Origin: Planctomycetia bacterium
GTDB taxonomy: Bacteria > Planctomycetota > Planctomycetia > Gemmatales > Gemmataceae
DNA length: 64,000 bases
Direction: 5' to 3'
NCBI GenBank assembly: GCA_005799265.1
Contig: SYHD01000138.1
Location: 1 to 64,000 of the forward strand
This document shows, in pieces, positions 50,735 through 59,097 of this stretch. Position numbers and translations under genes: made by a program. Positions within the stretch are counted from its first letter, which is position 1, and each line of letters begins with the position of its first letter. Under the pieces are notes generated by a model. It was given only the letters and a program-made list of their open reading frames with translations. It had not been told where the DNA came from and made no database searches.

Positions 50735-50935
50735 ATGAGTACTGTAAACCAAATTGAACATGCCGTGCGGGGGCTGGCGCCGCAAGACCTTGCGGCGTTC
50801 CGAGCCTGGTTTGCCGAATTCGAGGCCGAGTCCTGGGACCGGCAGATGGAGGAAGACGCGGCGGCCGGGCGGCTGGACCGCCTCGCTGACGAGGCGCTAC
50901 GCGACCTCCGCGAAGGGCGGTGCACCGATCTATGA
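50735..50935 (+). CDS. Small antitoxin-like protein
   Basis: A 66-residue protein with NQIEHAVRGLAPQDLAAFRA and WFAEFEAESWDRQMEEDAAA, then a short helix RLADEALRDLREG. The C-terminal 'W..Q...D...G.L..L...AL.D...G' is the toxin-binding motif seen in many ParD/RelB-like antitoxins. The last four bases overlap the start of the next gene. Confidence 0.85.
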   Translation: MSTVNQIEHAVRGLAPQDLAAFRAWFAEFEAESWDRQMEEDAAAGRLDRLADEALRDLREGRCTDL

Positions 50936-51192
50936 GGCACCGGGCCACCCCGCGCTTCTGGGGTTGCTACCACGCCCTTCCGGTCGAGGTGCAGCGGCTG
51001 GCGGATCGGTGCTATGAGGCACTGCGCCACGATCCACACCACCCGTCGCTTCATTTCAAGAAGGTCGGACGGTGCTGGTCCGTCCGGGTCGGGCTGCACT
51101 ACCGGGCTATGGCGGTCGAGGACGGCCAGGATATGGCCTGGTTTTGGATCGGATCCCATGCCGACTACGACCACCTGATCAGCCAGCAGTAG
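50932..51192 (+). CDS. RelE/ParE-superfamily toxin
   Basis: An 86-residue protein starting at ATG 50932 (ATGA overlap). It has FWGCYHALPVEVQRLADRCY, LHFKKVGRCWSVRVGLHYRA and FWIGSHADYDHLI. The conserved end 'W.GsH.dYd.l' is typical of a RelE/ParE-like branch of plasmid-stabilisation toxins. With the upstream gene it makes a complete toxin-antitoxin pair. Confidence 0.87.
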   Translation: MRHRATPRFWGCYHALPVEVQRLADRCYEALRHDPHHPSLHFKKVGRCWSVRVGLHYRAMAVEDGQDMAWFWIGSHADYDHLISQQ

Positions 51193-51216
51193 CCAAGCCC
51201 AAGCCGAGCCTCCCGT

Positions 51217-51315
51217 AACTTTCCGGCGCGGCGACACGTCAACGATCAATTTCGTCTGTGCTTTGTGTGGACCGCACAAGGACCGGAGAACGTAGAGCTT
51301 GTTGATTACCACTGA
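51217..51315 (+). pseudogene. higB: Decayed higB toxin, C-terminal remnant
   Basis: The frame ending at TGA 51313-51315 reads VNDQFRLCFVWTAQGPENVE and then LVDYH, the C-terminus of HigB-type toxins (VNDQ.R.CF.W ... VDYH). The upstream part with the active core is missing or scrambled; the frame reaches a stop at 51190-51192, the end of the neighbouring toxin gene. It lies 12 bases before the intact higA, in normal HigBA order. Confidence 0.8.
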
Positions 51316-51327
51316 CAGGGAAGAATC

Positions 51328-51645
51328 ATGGCGAAAAAACTGAAACCCATTCATCCGGGCGAACACCTGCGCGAGGATTTCATGAAGCCGCTGGGGCTTT
51401 CCAGCAATGCGCTGGCCCGCGCCTTGGAAGTAACCCCAGCGCGCATCAATGAGATCCTTCGCGAACGGCGCGGCATCAGCGCGGACACGGCGCTGCGGCT
51501 CGCGCGTTTTTTCGGCACCGACGCGCAGAGTTGGTTGAATTTGCAAAGCCACTACGACATCCAGTGCGCGGAAGATGCGGCGGGCCAAGCGATCCAGCGC
51601 ATTCGACCGTGCCGGGCTGTCGTCGAGGCGGAATCGCTGGCTTGA
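51328..51645 (+). CDS. higA: HigA-family antitoxin, orphan
   Basis: A 105-residue helix-turn-helix protein opening MAKKLKPIHPGEHLREDFMK, the classic HigA start, then LARALEVTPARINEILRERR, GISADTALRLARFFGTDAQS and WLNLQSHYDIQCAED. Its toxin partner just upstream survives only as a fragment, so the antitoxin is an orphan that may still repress its own or related promoters. Confidence 0.92.
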   Translation: MAKKLKPIHPGEHLREDFMKPLGLSSNALARALEVTPARINEILRERRGISADTALRLARFFGTDAQSWLNLQSHYDIQCAEDAAGQAIQRIRPCRAVVEAESLA

Positions 51646-51751
51646 CGCGGCGGAATCCGCGTGCTCGGTAACGCCTCTTGCGAACCACCGCGCAGTTTCC
51701 GAGAATAGGGGCGTGGGCAAGAAAAACTTCGTCAACTGCTTTCACTGATTT

Positions 51752-51816
51752 GTTAGCCGGACGCGCAAGCGACGGTCCGTTGAATCCTGAATCCGTCGCT
51801 TGCGCGTCCGGCTAAC
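51752..51816. repeat. Perfect palindrome, GTTAGCCGGACGCGCAAGCG class
   Basis: Two 24-bp arms, perfect, with a 17-base centre, 17 bases before the start of the next gene. It has the same arm sequence as the copy inside the GH38-like gene at 50243-50300. Confidence 0.92.
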
Positions 51817-51832
51817 TCGGGACTACGCACCC

Positions 51833-53053
51833 ATGTCCGTCGCCGAACTGACTCCCGCCACTGCCGCGCCGTCGCGCCTAACGACGAACTGGATCGTCGG
51901 CGCCGGCACCGATCTGCCCTGGTTCATCGGCGGCGCGCTCGCAGGCTATGCGATGTTCGCCATCCACATGGCCATCGAAGCGGGGCATCTGTGGTCCTGG
52001 AACATGTTCACCGTCTGGCTCATCTGGTGGATGTTCCTCGACATTCCGCATTTCTTCGGCACCTACGCGCGCACCTACCTGGACAGGGAAGAACGCCACA
52101 AGCGGCGCGGCCTGCTCCTGGGCAGCCTGGCGTTTCCCTTCATCGGCCCATTCCTGATCCTCATCAGCTTCGGGCTATTTAGCATCGGGATCGAGCGCTA
52201 CAGTCTGCCGTTCGATTTGCTGTTCGCGTTCGTCGGCTTGTGGGCGTATTGGCACGTAGTCCGGCAACACTATGGCCTGATGACCCTCTACAAGCGCAAG
52301 AACAACGACGCCGCAGCCGTCGATCGTTGGATCGACAACACGCTCCTCTACGTCGGCCTGCTGGCGCCGTTCGTCGCGCTGGTGGCGCGGCATCCGTTGG
52401 CCAGGGCGGAGCTGCACCTGCCGGCTCAGGCGCTCCCGGGCACCACGCCATACTTCGTCACCGAGGCGACTGTTTGGGGCGCGATTGTCGCGATCTTCCT
52501 CGCGAGCCTGGCGTTCGCGGCGCGGCAAGCGTACCGTTGGCGTTCGGGGATGCCCCTCAATGTGCCAAAGATCCTGTTTCTGCTCGCCGTCGTGCCGCTG
52601 CACATTTTCGTGTGCTTTCATCCAGCCGTGCTTCAAGCGTCGCCGACTTCGTTCGCGGCGTTCGTGACCATATTTCACGACATTCAGTATCACGCCATCG
52701 TCTGGCACTACCAGCGCAATCGCATTCATCGTCCCGGCGTGGACAAGAGCCGTTTCGGCCTGGCGGCGCTGGTGAGCAGCCACTTCGTGATTTTCTTGGG
52801 CTGCGCGATCGCAATGGGCATCGGCGCCTGGGCCTTGAGCTGCACGCTGGGCATCCAGGCCGGCTGCATGAGCTGGATGCCCCACATCGAGAGTGAAGGC
52901 TGGCGGCTGTTCGGCGGGTTCACGTGGTATCACGTCTTTTTCGGCGTCGCGGTCGGCTTTATCATGCACCACTACTTCGTCGATCAATTCATCTGGCGGC
53001 CGAGCAAGGACAGCGAGTTACGTCACGATCTGCGGCTCAACGCGGCGGAGTAG
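51833..53053 (+). CDS. Polytopic membrane protein with conserved His motifs
   Basis: ATG 51833 gives 406 residues with about eight membrane helices. His-containing motifs recur at helix ends: MFLDIPHFFGTYART, AYWHVVRQHYGLM, FHDIQYHAIVWHYQRNR and GFIMHHYFVDQFIWRPSKD. Such a spread of His/Asp in membrane helices is typical of membrane di-iron oxygenases or desaturase-like and Brp/Blh-type proteins. No exact family box is recognised, so only a possible metal-binding membrane enzyme is suggested. The gene stands alone behind a palindromic repeat. Confidence 0.75.
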   Translation: MSVAELTPATAAPSRLTTNWIVGAGTDLPWFIGGALAGYAMFAIHMAIEAGHLWSWNMFTVWLIWWMFLDIPHFFGTYARTYLDREERHKRRGLLLGSLAFPFIGPFLILISFGLFSIGIERYSLPFDLLFAFVGLWAYWHVVRQHYGLMTLYKRKNNDAAAVDRWIDNTLLYVGLLAPFVALVARHPLARAELHLPAQALPGTTPYFVTEATVWGAIVAIFLASLAFAARQAYRWRSGMPLNVPKILFLLAVVPLHIFVCFHPAVLQASPTSFAAFVTIFHDIQYHAIVWHYQRNRIHRPGVDKSRFGLAALVSSHFVIFLGCAIAMGIGAWALSCTLGIQAGCMSWMPHIESEGWRLFGGFTWYHVFFGVAVGFIMHHYFVDQFIWRPSKDSELRHDLRLNAAE

Positions 53054-53233
53054 CATGAACTCGTTGAGCGCTCGCAGGATCCTTGCAGTTACCGTATCCC
53101 ATTGCCAGCGTCCTGTTATCCCCTCGCTTGCTCTCAGGTTTGGTGAAGAACGGGTTGCCGTTCCGCTGATGGACTCGCGAACGAATTTGGCTATGGTAAG
53201 CCTGTTCCCAAAATTCACGCCTTCCGGTGCTCC

Positions 53234-53956
53234 ATGTTGCGACTCCTTACGTCTGTCTTCTTGATCTCATCCGCCGGCATTGCGTCCGCCCAGGGAAAAA
53301 ACGACGGCTGGCTCGACCTCCTCGGCGACAATCTTTCTGCGTGGAAGGAGCCGTACGGCGATTGGCAGCAAATCGCCGGCGTCGAACTCGATGCGAAGTT
53401 GCCGCGCAAGTTTCTCGCCAAGGACGGCAAGGGCGTCTGGTACAACGGGCCCAAAGGCAACGCCCGCAATCTTTTTTCCAGGCAGAACTTCGGCGACGTC
53501 GAGATTCACTTTGAATTCAACATCCCCAAGGGCTCCAACTCCGGCATCAAGTTTCACGGCCATTATGAAATCCAGATCCTAGACAGCTTCGGCAAGAAAA
53601 ATCTCACCGGCGACGACTGCGGCGGCATCTACCCGCGCGCCGAGTTGAAGCCGCGCTACATGCACATCGACAAAGGGATCGCGCCGAAACTCAATGCGTG
53701 CAAGGCGCCGGGCGAATGGCAGACGCTCGATGTCGTCTTTTTGGCGCCGCGCTTCGACAAAGAGGGGAAAAAGATCAAGAACGCGATGATCGCCCAAGCC
53801 ATGTTGAACGGCCAGGTGATTCACAACAAGCAAGAGCTGATGACGCCGACGGGCGATCGCTGGAAGAATGCGGAGATGCGTGAAGGGCCACTGATGGTGC
53901 AGGCTGACCACGGGCCGGTCGCGTTTCGCAACATGAAGGTGCGCGCGATCAAGTAG
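53234..53956 (+). CDS. Exported DUF1080 protein 2
   Basis: A 240-residue protein with a signal peptide (MLRLLTSVFLISSAGIASA). The DUF1080 features are WLDLLGDNLSAWKEPYGDW, VEIHFEFNIPKGSNSGIKF, then HGHYEIQILDSFGKK and the end GPVAFRNMKVRAI. It has an extra loop after the YEIQILDS motif (DDCGGIYPRAE) that is common in the 3-keto-disaccharide hydrolase-type branch. A role in extracytoplasmic sugar processing is likely. It ends 14 bases from the convergent ceramidase-like gene. Confidence 0.92.
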   Translation: MLRLLTSVFLISSAGIASAQGKNDGWLDLLGDNLSAWKEPYGDWQQIAGVELDAKLPRKFLAKDGKGVWYNGPKGNARNLFSRQNFGDVEIHFEFNIPKGSNSGIKFHGHYEIQILDSFGKKNLTGDDCGGIYPRAELKPRYMHIDKGIAPKLNACKAPGEWQTLDVVFLAPRFDKEGKKIKNAMIAQAMLNGQVIHNKQELMTPTGDRWKNAEMREGPLMVQADHGPVAFRNMKVRAIK

Positions 53957-53970
53957 CCGGAAGCGGTCAA

Positions 53971-55236
53971 TCATTTCCGTATCTTCCCCTGCAACTCCAG
54001 TAAGTCCAGCAGCGCCTGATCCATCATGCGTTCGCCGGCGCCGACCTCGATCGGGCTGACGGTCGTGTCCGCGCCGTAGCCTCCTTCCGCGACGGCTTCG
54101 ATGGTTGGGAAGTACTGGTGATAATCGTTGCAGTAGCCGAAGACGAAGAGATGTTCGAGCCGGGCTCGGCGTTTGAGTTGCATGGCGTGGCTGGTGAAGA
54201 GTTCGCCGGAGAGGCCGACGAAGCCGATCTTGCCGTCGAGGAGGGCGGTCGTCATGTGCGGGCGGACGCCCCCCTTGTATTCGCGTTCGTAGAAATCGAC
54301 AAGCTTGGGGAAGAAGGCGAGCGCGTAGGCCGCGTAGACGAGCGGATTGGAGATGTCGATGCGCGAAGCGAACTTGAAGTCGCGTTCGCGCGCATGCAGG
54401 TTTTTCGCGTCGGCCATTTCGCACTTCAGCTTTTTGCTTTTTTCGACGACAAACTTGCCGACCGCCGCGCCGAATTTTTCGGGGCCGCCTTCACCTTGCG
54501 GGTTCGGGGACAGATCGCCTGCCGCGCCTTGCAGGAAAACGCAGACGCCGCCGAGCTCTTTCTCGACGTGCTGCGTGAGGAAGCCCGGATAGTCGTGCGA
54601 GAACTCGCGCAGCGCGGCGGGGAGCATGGTCGGATGGGCCGCAAAATGGACGAGGTGGGCGATCGTTTTGCCGTCGGCGTCGTCGAAGCGAGCGATGAGC
54701 ATCTCGCGATCGACGGGCTTGTCGGCCCGCTTGGAGTGGCGATTGCGATTGAAGCTAACTTCGTGCGACGCAACACCGAGCCTGGCGGGGCGCAGTTCCT
54801 TGTGGGCAGTGACGATCACCTGGACGAGCTTTTCTTCAAGCGTGCGGATGTACGGTTTTTCCTTGCTCGGCCAATCGTCGAGTTCGAGCACAGGGGCGTG
54901 ATGCGTGTGGCTGGCGACGAGAAAGAGCGTGTCGATGCCGGTGGCGTCCTTGACCTGCTTGCGAATGTTGGCCATGCTATTGCGCGTCGGCGCTCGGCCC
55001 AGATCGAGGCCGACGAGCGCCAACTTGCTGTTGCCGACGGCGAGAACGCAGGCGCGCGCGTGCAGCCGATCGCGCACGCCGGTTGAGCCGAGATCGCGCC
55101 GAGCAGCGTAGCCCCACATCGGGAAGCCGGTCGGCGGCGTGATGTCGATGTGGGCCGCGCCGGCTCTGATCGCCTCGGCGGACGCGCTTGCGACAATCGT
55201 CAAGATAACGAAAAAACTGCCGGCGATTATTCTCAC
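53971..55236 (-). CDS. Neutral/alkaline non-lysosomal ceramidase-like exported enzyme
   Basis: I start at GTG 55236 because GGAG stands seven bases upstream and a signal peptide follows (IIAGSFFVILTIVASASA); the longer frame has none. The 421 residues contain AGAAHIDITPPTGFPMWGY, the characteristic opening, FLVASHTHHAPVLELDDW with the zinc-binding His cluster, VHFAAHPTMLP, and LQGAAGDLSPNPQGEG. Neutral ceramidase-type proteins cleave N-acyl bonds of lipids; planctomycete copies may use other amides. It is probably in the periplasm. A small membrane protein gene lies just upstream. Confidence 0.9.
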   Translation of the reverse strand: MRIIAGSFFVILTIVASASAEAIRAGAAHIDITPPTGFPMWGYAARRDLGSTGVRDRLHARACVLAVGNSKLALVGLDLGRAPTRNSMANIRKQVKDATGIDTLFLVASHTHHAPVLELDDWPSKEKPYIRTLEEKLVQVIVTAHKELRPARLGVASHEVSFNRNRHSKRADKPVDREMLIARFDDADGKTIAHLVHFAAHPTMLPAALREFSHDYPGFLTQHVEKELGGVCVFLQGAAGDLSPNPQGEGGPEKFGAAVGKFVVEKSKKLKCEMADAKNLHARERDFKFASRIDISNPLVYAAYALAFFPKLVDFYEREYKGGVRPHMTTALLDGKIGFVGLSGELFTSHAMQLKRRARLEHLFVFGYCNDYHQYFPTIEAVAEGGYGADTTVSPIEVGAGERMMDQALLDLLELQGKIRK

Positions 55237-55268
55237 GAGATGCTCCAATCGAGCAGGCCGCGCGTGCG

Positions 55269-55772
55269 TCACGTTGACCGGACCGGTGGTTCGCCAGACT
55301 TGAACGCGCCAACTGCCGGCGGCGGATTTTCGACGGCAGCCGGCGGCGCCATCAGAGCGGCGACGAGCTTGCCGGCCATCATCGACACGGGCAGCGGACT
55401 CAACAAGCTGGCGACGATCATCCAATCGGGATGTCCAACCCCCATCGAGTACTTCAGCATGGCGAAATTGCCGACCGTCATCGCCAGCACGAGTGCGCCG
55501 ATAACGCCCGCATGCACGACCCGGCAACAACTCGCGAGCGCCGCCGCCACGCCGCCGCCTACGAGCGAACCGGCGATATAGCTGCATAGCACGATGGCGA
55601 ACGCCGTCCACGGCAGCGAGCCCACGTGAGCCCGAACCTGTTCCTGATTGCGCCAGTCGAAACCCGGCGGCGGCGGGGACATGACATTGCTTATCATCTG
55701 AATCAACCCAATCGCCACGACGGCGACGATCGCGCCAACGAGGATGGCCGCGATGCTGCGAAGGATCTTCAT
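55269..55772 (-). CDS. Small membrane protein, four predicted helices
   Basis: A 167-residue protein with four hydrophobic segments: LRSIAAILVGAIVAVVAIGL, AFAIVLCSYIAGSLVGGGVA, VHAGVIGALVLAMTVGNFAM and MIVASLLSPLPVSMMAGKLV. The Gly/Ala-rich pattern resembles small unknown membrane proteins of planctomycetes. It may be co-transcribed with the ceramidase-like gene 32 bases downstream. No function assigned. Confidence 0.75.
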   Translation of the reverse strand: MKILRSIAAILVGAIVAVVAIGLIQMISNVMSPPPPGFDWRNQEQVRAHVGSLPWTAFAIVLCSYIAGSLVGGGVAAALASCCRVVHAGVIGALVLAMTVGNFAMLKYSMGVGHPDWMIVASLLSPLPVSMMAGKLVAALMAPPAAVENPPPAVGAFKSGEPPVRST

Positions 55773-55911
55773 GGCAGTTCCAACTCCCGCGATTCGAGCA
55801 TGGCGGCATTTCGTGCCGCCATGTGTGGAATATCATGTTGAATTCAAATGACCGGCGCAGGAGTGTACCCGATAAGGCGAAGTGTTGCCAGAGATCTTGC
55901 AGCGAAGGACG

Positions 55912-56970
55912 CTATTGCCCGCGCGACGCCGAGCCATGCCGCGACGCCGCGATCGGCGCTCCCGGCGGCAAAGGTCGGCCGGCCACATCGTGGCCGCGCT
56001 CGTAGAGATGATTGCGCAGTTCGCGGAACAATTCGAAACTGTCGGGATAGACCCAGAAGGTCACCGTCGTCAGCCTGGCGTCGATCGGATCGACGAGTCG
56101 CCGAAACGCGGAGTTTGCGCGTAAGGCTTGCTCCTTGGTCTCGCCGCGTTCGTTTGTCAACGGCTCCACGACCCACTCGCTCAAACCATAGCGATAGCTT
56201 CCGGGCGCTGGAGTCGGACCCGCGTCCATAATGCCGCGTTCGCGCTCGACGGCGAATCGCAGGCGATACGCCCCGATGGGGGAGGTCCTGCGTTCGACGC
56301 GCCAGCTCGTCTTCAATTCGTCGCCGAGATCATCGATCGAACCCTTGACCTCGCGCATGAACGCGGGCACATCGATGTACGTCACGCGCCCGGCCTGGCA
56401 CTCGAAGAACAGCTCTTCCGTGTCCACGGCTCGACTCAATGGAGCGTGGTACTTGAGTTCTTTCTTCGGCGCCGGCTCGGCTTCGAGCTTCTTGAGTTCA
56501 TCGAGCAACTGCTTCGAGCGTTGCCGAACTTGCGCGACGGTGAGACTTGCCTGCTGTACCTGGACACCGTGGACCGCGCCCTTGGATTGCAGCGTCTTCT
56601 CTTTGTGTTCGAGTTCGTTGCGGCGTCCGATCACAAGGACGAGTTGACGCGCGACGTCTTTCGACGATTGCTCGGCCAATTCGAGGTCCTTTAGTTGCTT
56701 GAGCAGCTTGGTCTTGGCGTCGTCGAGGTCGTTTTTTGATTGTTCGACGCGTGCGTGCAGTGGATCGTCGCTGGCTTTCAGCTCCATTGATGCACCGGCC
56801 GGCGACTCCAAGTTGAGCCAGTGCATGGATGTGTGATACGAGCGCGCGCCAACCCAAGTGACCAGAATGAGCCGGATAATGATGCCGACGACGTTGGTCA
56901 CCAGATCGAGAAACGAATCGAAGCTGAAGTGGGTCGATTCGTCTCGTTTGGGTCTTCTTCGGCGTAACAT
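55912..56970 (-). CDS. ExbD/MotB-like partner protein with coiled coil (stator operon)
   Basis: A 352-residue protein with AAGGG before ATG 56970. A basic N-terminus is followed by FSFDSFLDLVTNVVGIIIRL, a single membrane helix with an Asp (Asp22) at its start in the ExbD/MotB-like position. A long coiled coil (about residues 70-165, e.g. DDAKTKLLKQLKDLELAEQS) and a C-terminal domain of about 180 residues with strands such as RVTYIDVPAFMREV and LTTVTFWVYPDSFELFREL follow. No OmpA-type peptidoglycan motif is seen. It is the third gene of the operon with the MotA/TolQ-like channel. Confidence 0.8.
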   Translation of the reverse strand: MLRRRRPKRDESTHFSFDSFLDLVTNVVGIIIRLILVTWVGARSYHTSMHWLNLESPAGASMELKASDDPLHARVEQSKNDLDDAKTKLLKQLKDLELAEQSSKDVARQLVLVIGRRNELEHKEKTLQSKGAVHGVQVQQASLTVAQVRQRSKQLLDELKKLEAEPAPKKELKYHAPLSRAVDTEELFFECQAGRVTYIDVPAFMREVKGSIDDLGDELKTSWRVERRTSPIGAYRLRFAVERERGIMDAGPTPAPGSYRYGLSEWVVEPLTNERGETKEQALRANSAFRRLVDPIDARLTTVTFWVYPDSFELFRELRNHLYERGHDVAGRPLPPGAPIAASRHGSASRGQ

Positions 56971-57035
56971 CGTCGGCCCTTCATGCTTGGTCCATGGTCC
57001 GTCGCAAAGATTTAGGACTTACCACGGACTACGGA

Positions 57036-58937
57036 CTAATTCTCCACGTTCTCGCGCGTCATCGGTACGTTGAGTGGGACCAGCAAGGGATACGCGTGAT
57101 AATACGAGCGCAAGCCCGTGGACGACACATGGAAACGGATCACTGGACGGTAGGGAGGCTCGCCGGGGCGGACCGAGGCCTGGCGCTTGTGGATCAGGTT
57201 CGCGATGGATTGCGCGAAAGTCTGGTCGAGCGAAGGCGTGTTGCCGGCGGACCAGCGGAAGGGGGTGCCGCCAGGGGAGACGGTGACGTAGTCGGCGTGA
57301 CAATCGATGGTGATGACGAAATCACGATCGCCGAAAAGCCGGACGGGCGTCGAGGTTTTTCGGACTGGTGCGGGATCGATCGGCGGGAACATCTTGGCGC
57401 CGGCGTCGAGGGGACCTTGGTCGGATGGGGCTCCATTGGAGGGGCGTTGGCCCGCGCTGCTGTTGCCAGGCATGGGCGCGTTGCTCGTGCCGCTGTTGCC
57501 AGGCATGGGCGCGTTGCTCGGGTTGCTGTTGCCAGGCATGGGCGCGTTGCTCGTGCCGCTGTTGCCAGGCATGGGCGCGTTGATCGGGTTGTTGTTGCCA
57601 GGAATGGGCGCGTTGCTCGGGTTGTTGTTGCCAGGAATGGGCGCGTTGCTCGGGCCGACGCCTGGTGAGTTGGGAGGACCGACGTTGGAGCCTGGAATGG
57701 GCGGGATCAACGGTTTGCCGACGTCGCCGGTCGAGGCGATGGGAACGGGAGGCGTCATTCGCGAGGTCGGTACGAATGCCGGTCCGGGGCCGGCGTTGTT
57801 ATACGAATTAGTACCTATTACCGGCGGCGGACCAGGAGTGCCTGACGTCGGCGTGCCGCCCGATGGAATGCCACCGAACGAATGCGGCATGCTGCCCGAC
57901 GGATTGCGGAGATCCGACGAAGGCGGCGTGCTTCCTAGGGGAAAGCCGACGAGCGCAGGCAGCGGCGCGATTCCGCCGGGCGACTTCGGGGCGTCTTTCG
58001 GCCAGGCGATCTGGACCGGACGCGCCGGCTTGGCGTTGGGGTCGCCATTGAAATCGAGAGCCCAATCCTGATCGACCAGCTCATAGCCAAAATCAAGCTC
58101 GAAGCCCGCGAGCGTGGCGGCCGCCTTGTAGTAGCTGGCGATGCCATCGGGCCGAATCAGGAAGAGCACGTAAGGCCCCGCCTTGTCCTCAGCGGGTGAG
58201 CGTGTTTTGTCCTTGGCGGCCTTCGCGCTGACGAGCGGGCCGGCGTGGCGCTCGACCTCGGCGCGGATCGAGTTCGGCGTGAAGTCGAGTCCGTCGAGCA
58301 GCTTTCTCTCAGGATGAAAGAGCACCCCGGTGCGGACGCATTCGACGTAGATTGGCGGTCGGCCATCACCGCGCTTGCCGCGATAGGGGACGAGCGAGTA
58401 CACCGGCGTCTCGCGCGCTTTCAATGCGCGCAGCGCCTGGAATGCGAGTTCAAGGTCGGCTAACTCCTTGGTCGCGTCGATCAATTCCTTCTTCGACGCG
58501 GTCTCTTTTTGCGCGGTGTCGTTGAGCTCAGTGTGCTGACTTGCGATTTGCAACTGGATGGCGCCGATTTTCGCCGTCTCACTCTTGACTTGCTGCGCGA
58601 GCTCGTTGTGCCGGGATTGGATGAGCACCAGTTTCTTGCTGGTGTCGTCGAGTTGGCCGTGCAGTAGCTTGGCGTCGCTGTCGAGCTGCCCTTGCTGGTC
58701 CAGGAGCGTTTGCCGCAAGCGCTCTTTTGCGTTCTCCCATTCGGCATTGCGAGTCTCTTCCTCCTCCTGCGTACGTTTCTTGCGTTCGGCGTGCAGGGCG
58801 TTGACTTGATGCTGGGCGGCGATCTTGGCTCGGCGATCCATCATGAAAAGCAACAAGAGGAGCGACCCCATCGCGCAGAGCAAGACTGCGAGAAATGGGA
58901 ACGTCGAGACCTGCAATTTCGTACGTGGTCGGCGCAT
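57036..58937 (-). CDS. ExbD/MotB-like partner protein with coiled coil and Asn-Ala-Pro repeats
   Basis: ATG 58937 gives 633 residues. The N-terminus RRPRTKLQVSTFPFLAVLLC continues as one membrane helix (AMGSLLLLLFMMDRR), without an acidic residue in it. A coiled coil of about 120 residues and a domain with YSLVPYRGKRGDGRPPIYVE and YVLFLIRPDGIASYYKAAAT follow; then a Pro/Gly/Asn linker with six 11-residue repeats of the type NAPMPGNSGTS; then a domain with DFVITIDCHADYVTVSPGG. Its first folded domain resembles the sister gene's C-terminal domain in plan. GGGGAG from a CCCCTCTCCC-type repeat may act as ribosome-binding site. Confidence 0.8.
   Translation of the reverse strand: MRRPRTKLQVSTFPFLAVLLCAMGSLLLLLFMMDRRAKIAAQHQVNALHAERKKRTQEEEETRNAEWENAKERLRQTLLDQQGQLDSDAKLLHGQLDDTSKKLVLIQSRHNELAQQVKSETAKIGAIQLQIASQHTELNDTAQKETASKKELIDATKELADLELAFQALRALKARETPVYSLVPYRGKRGDGRPPIYVECVRTGVLFHPERKLLDGLDFTPNSIRAEVERHAGPLVSAKAAKDKTRSPAEDKAGPYVLFLIRPDGIASYYKAAATLAGFELDFGYELVDQDWALDFNGDPNAKPARPVQIAWPKDAPKSPGGIAPLPALVGFPLGSTPPSSDLRNPSGSMPHSFGGIPSGGTPTSGTPGPPPVIGTNSYNNAGPGPAFVPTSRMTPPVPIASTGDVGKPLIPPIPGSNVGPPNSPGVGPSNAPIPGNNNPSNAPIPGNNNPINAPMPGNSGTSNAPMPGNSNPSNAPMPGNSGTSNAPMPGNSSAGQRPSNGAPSDQGPLDAGAKMFPPIDPAPVRKTSTPVRLFGDRDFVITIDCHADYVTVSPGGTPFRWSAGNTPSLDQTFAQSIANLIHKRQASVRPGEPPYRPVIRFHVSSTGLRSYYHAYPLLVPLNVPMTRENVEN
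57466..57660. repeat. Six tandem 33-bp coding repeats
   Basis: Six copies of a 33-base unit (start CCAGGCATGGGCGCGTTG) with few changes, encoding 11-residue Asn-Ala-Pro-Met/Ile-Pro-Gly-Asn repeats of the stator partner protein. There are no spacers, so this is a protein repeat and not a CRISPR. Confidence 0.92.
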
Positions 58938-58945
58938 CGCTGTTT

Positions 58946-58978
58946 TTCTCCCCTCTCCCACAGAGAGAGGGGCCGGGG
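58946..58978. repeat. CCCCTCTCCC-class palindrome before the stator partner gene
   Basis: CTCCCCTCTCCCACAGAGAG followed by AGGGGCC. On the minus strand the copy ends GAGAGGGGAG about ten bases before the ATG at 58937. Confidence 0.75.
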
Positions 58979-59053
58979 ACTAAGGGCGGGGCGTCCAGGG
59001 ATTCAGTGTCTTCGTAGCGGTCGTGGGAGGCGAGACATTCGTGGGTACACCGA

Positions 59054-59093
59054 CCCTCACCCCCGGCCCCTCTCCCAATGGCAGAGGGGAGAA
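59054..59093. repeat. CCCCTCTCCC-class palindrome behind the channel gene
   Basis: CCTCACCCCCGGCCCCTCTC followed by CCAATGGCAGAGGGGAG, directly behind the stop codon of the MotA/TolQ-like gene. With the element at 58946 it fills most of the gap. Confidence 0.8.
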
Positions 59094-59097
59094 ATAC

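Noticed and set aside
57466-57660. CRISPR-like regular 33-bp repeats
   Set aside because: Units abut without spacers and lie in frame in a coding region, giving 11-residue protein repeats.
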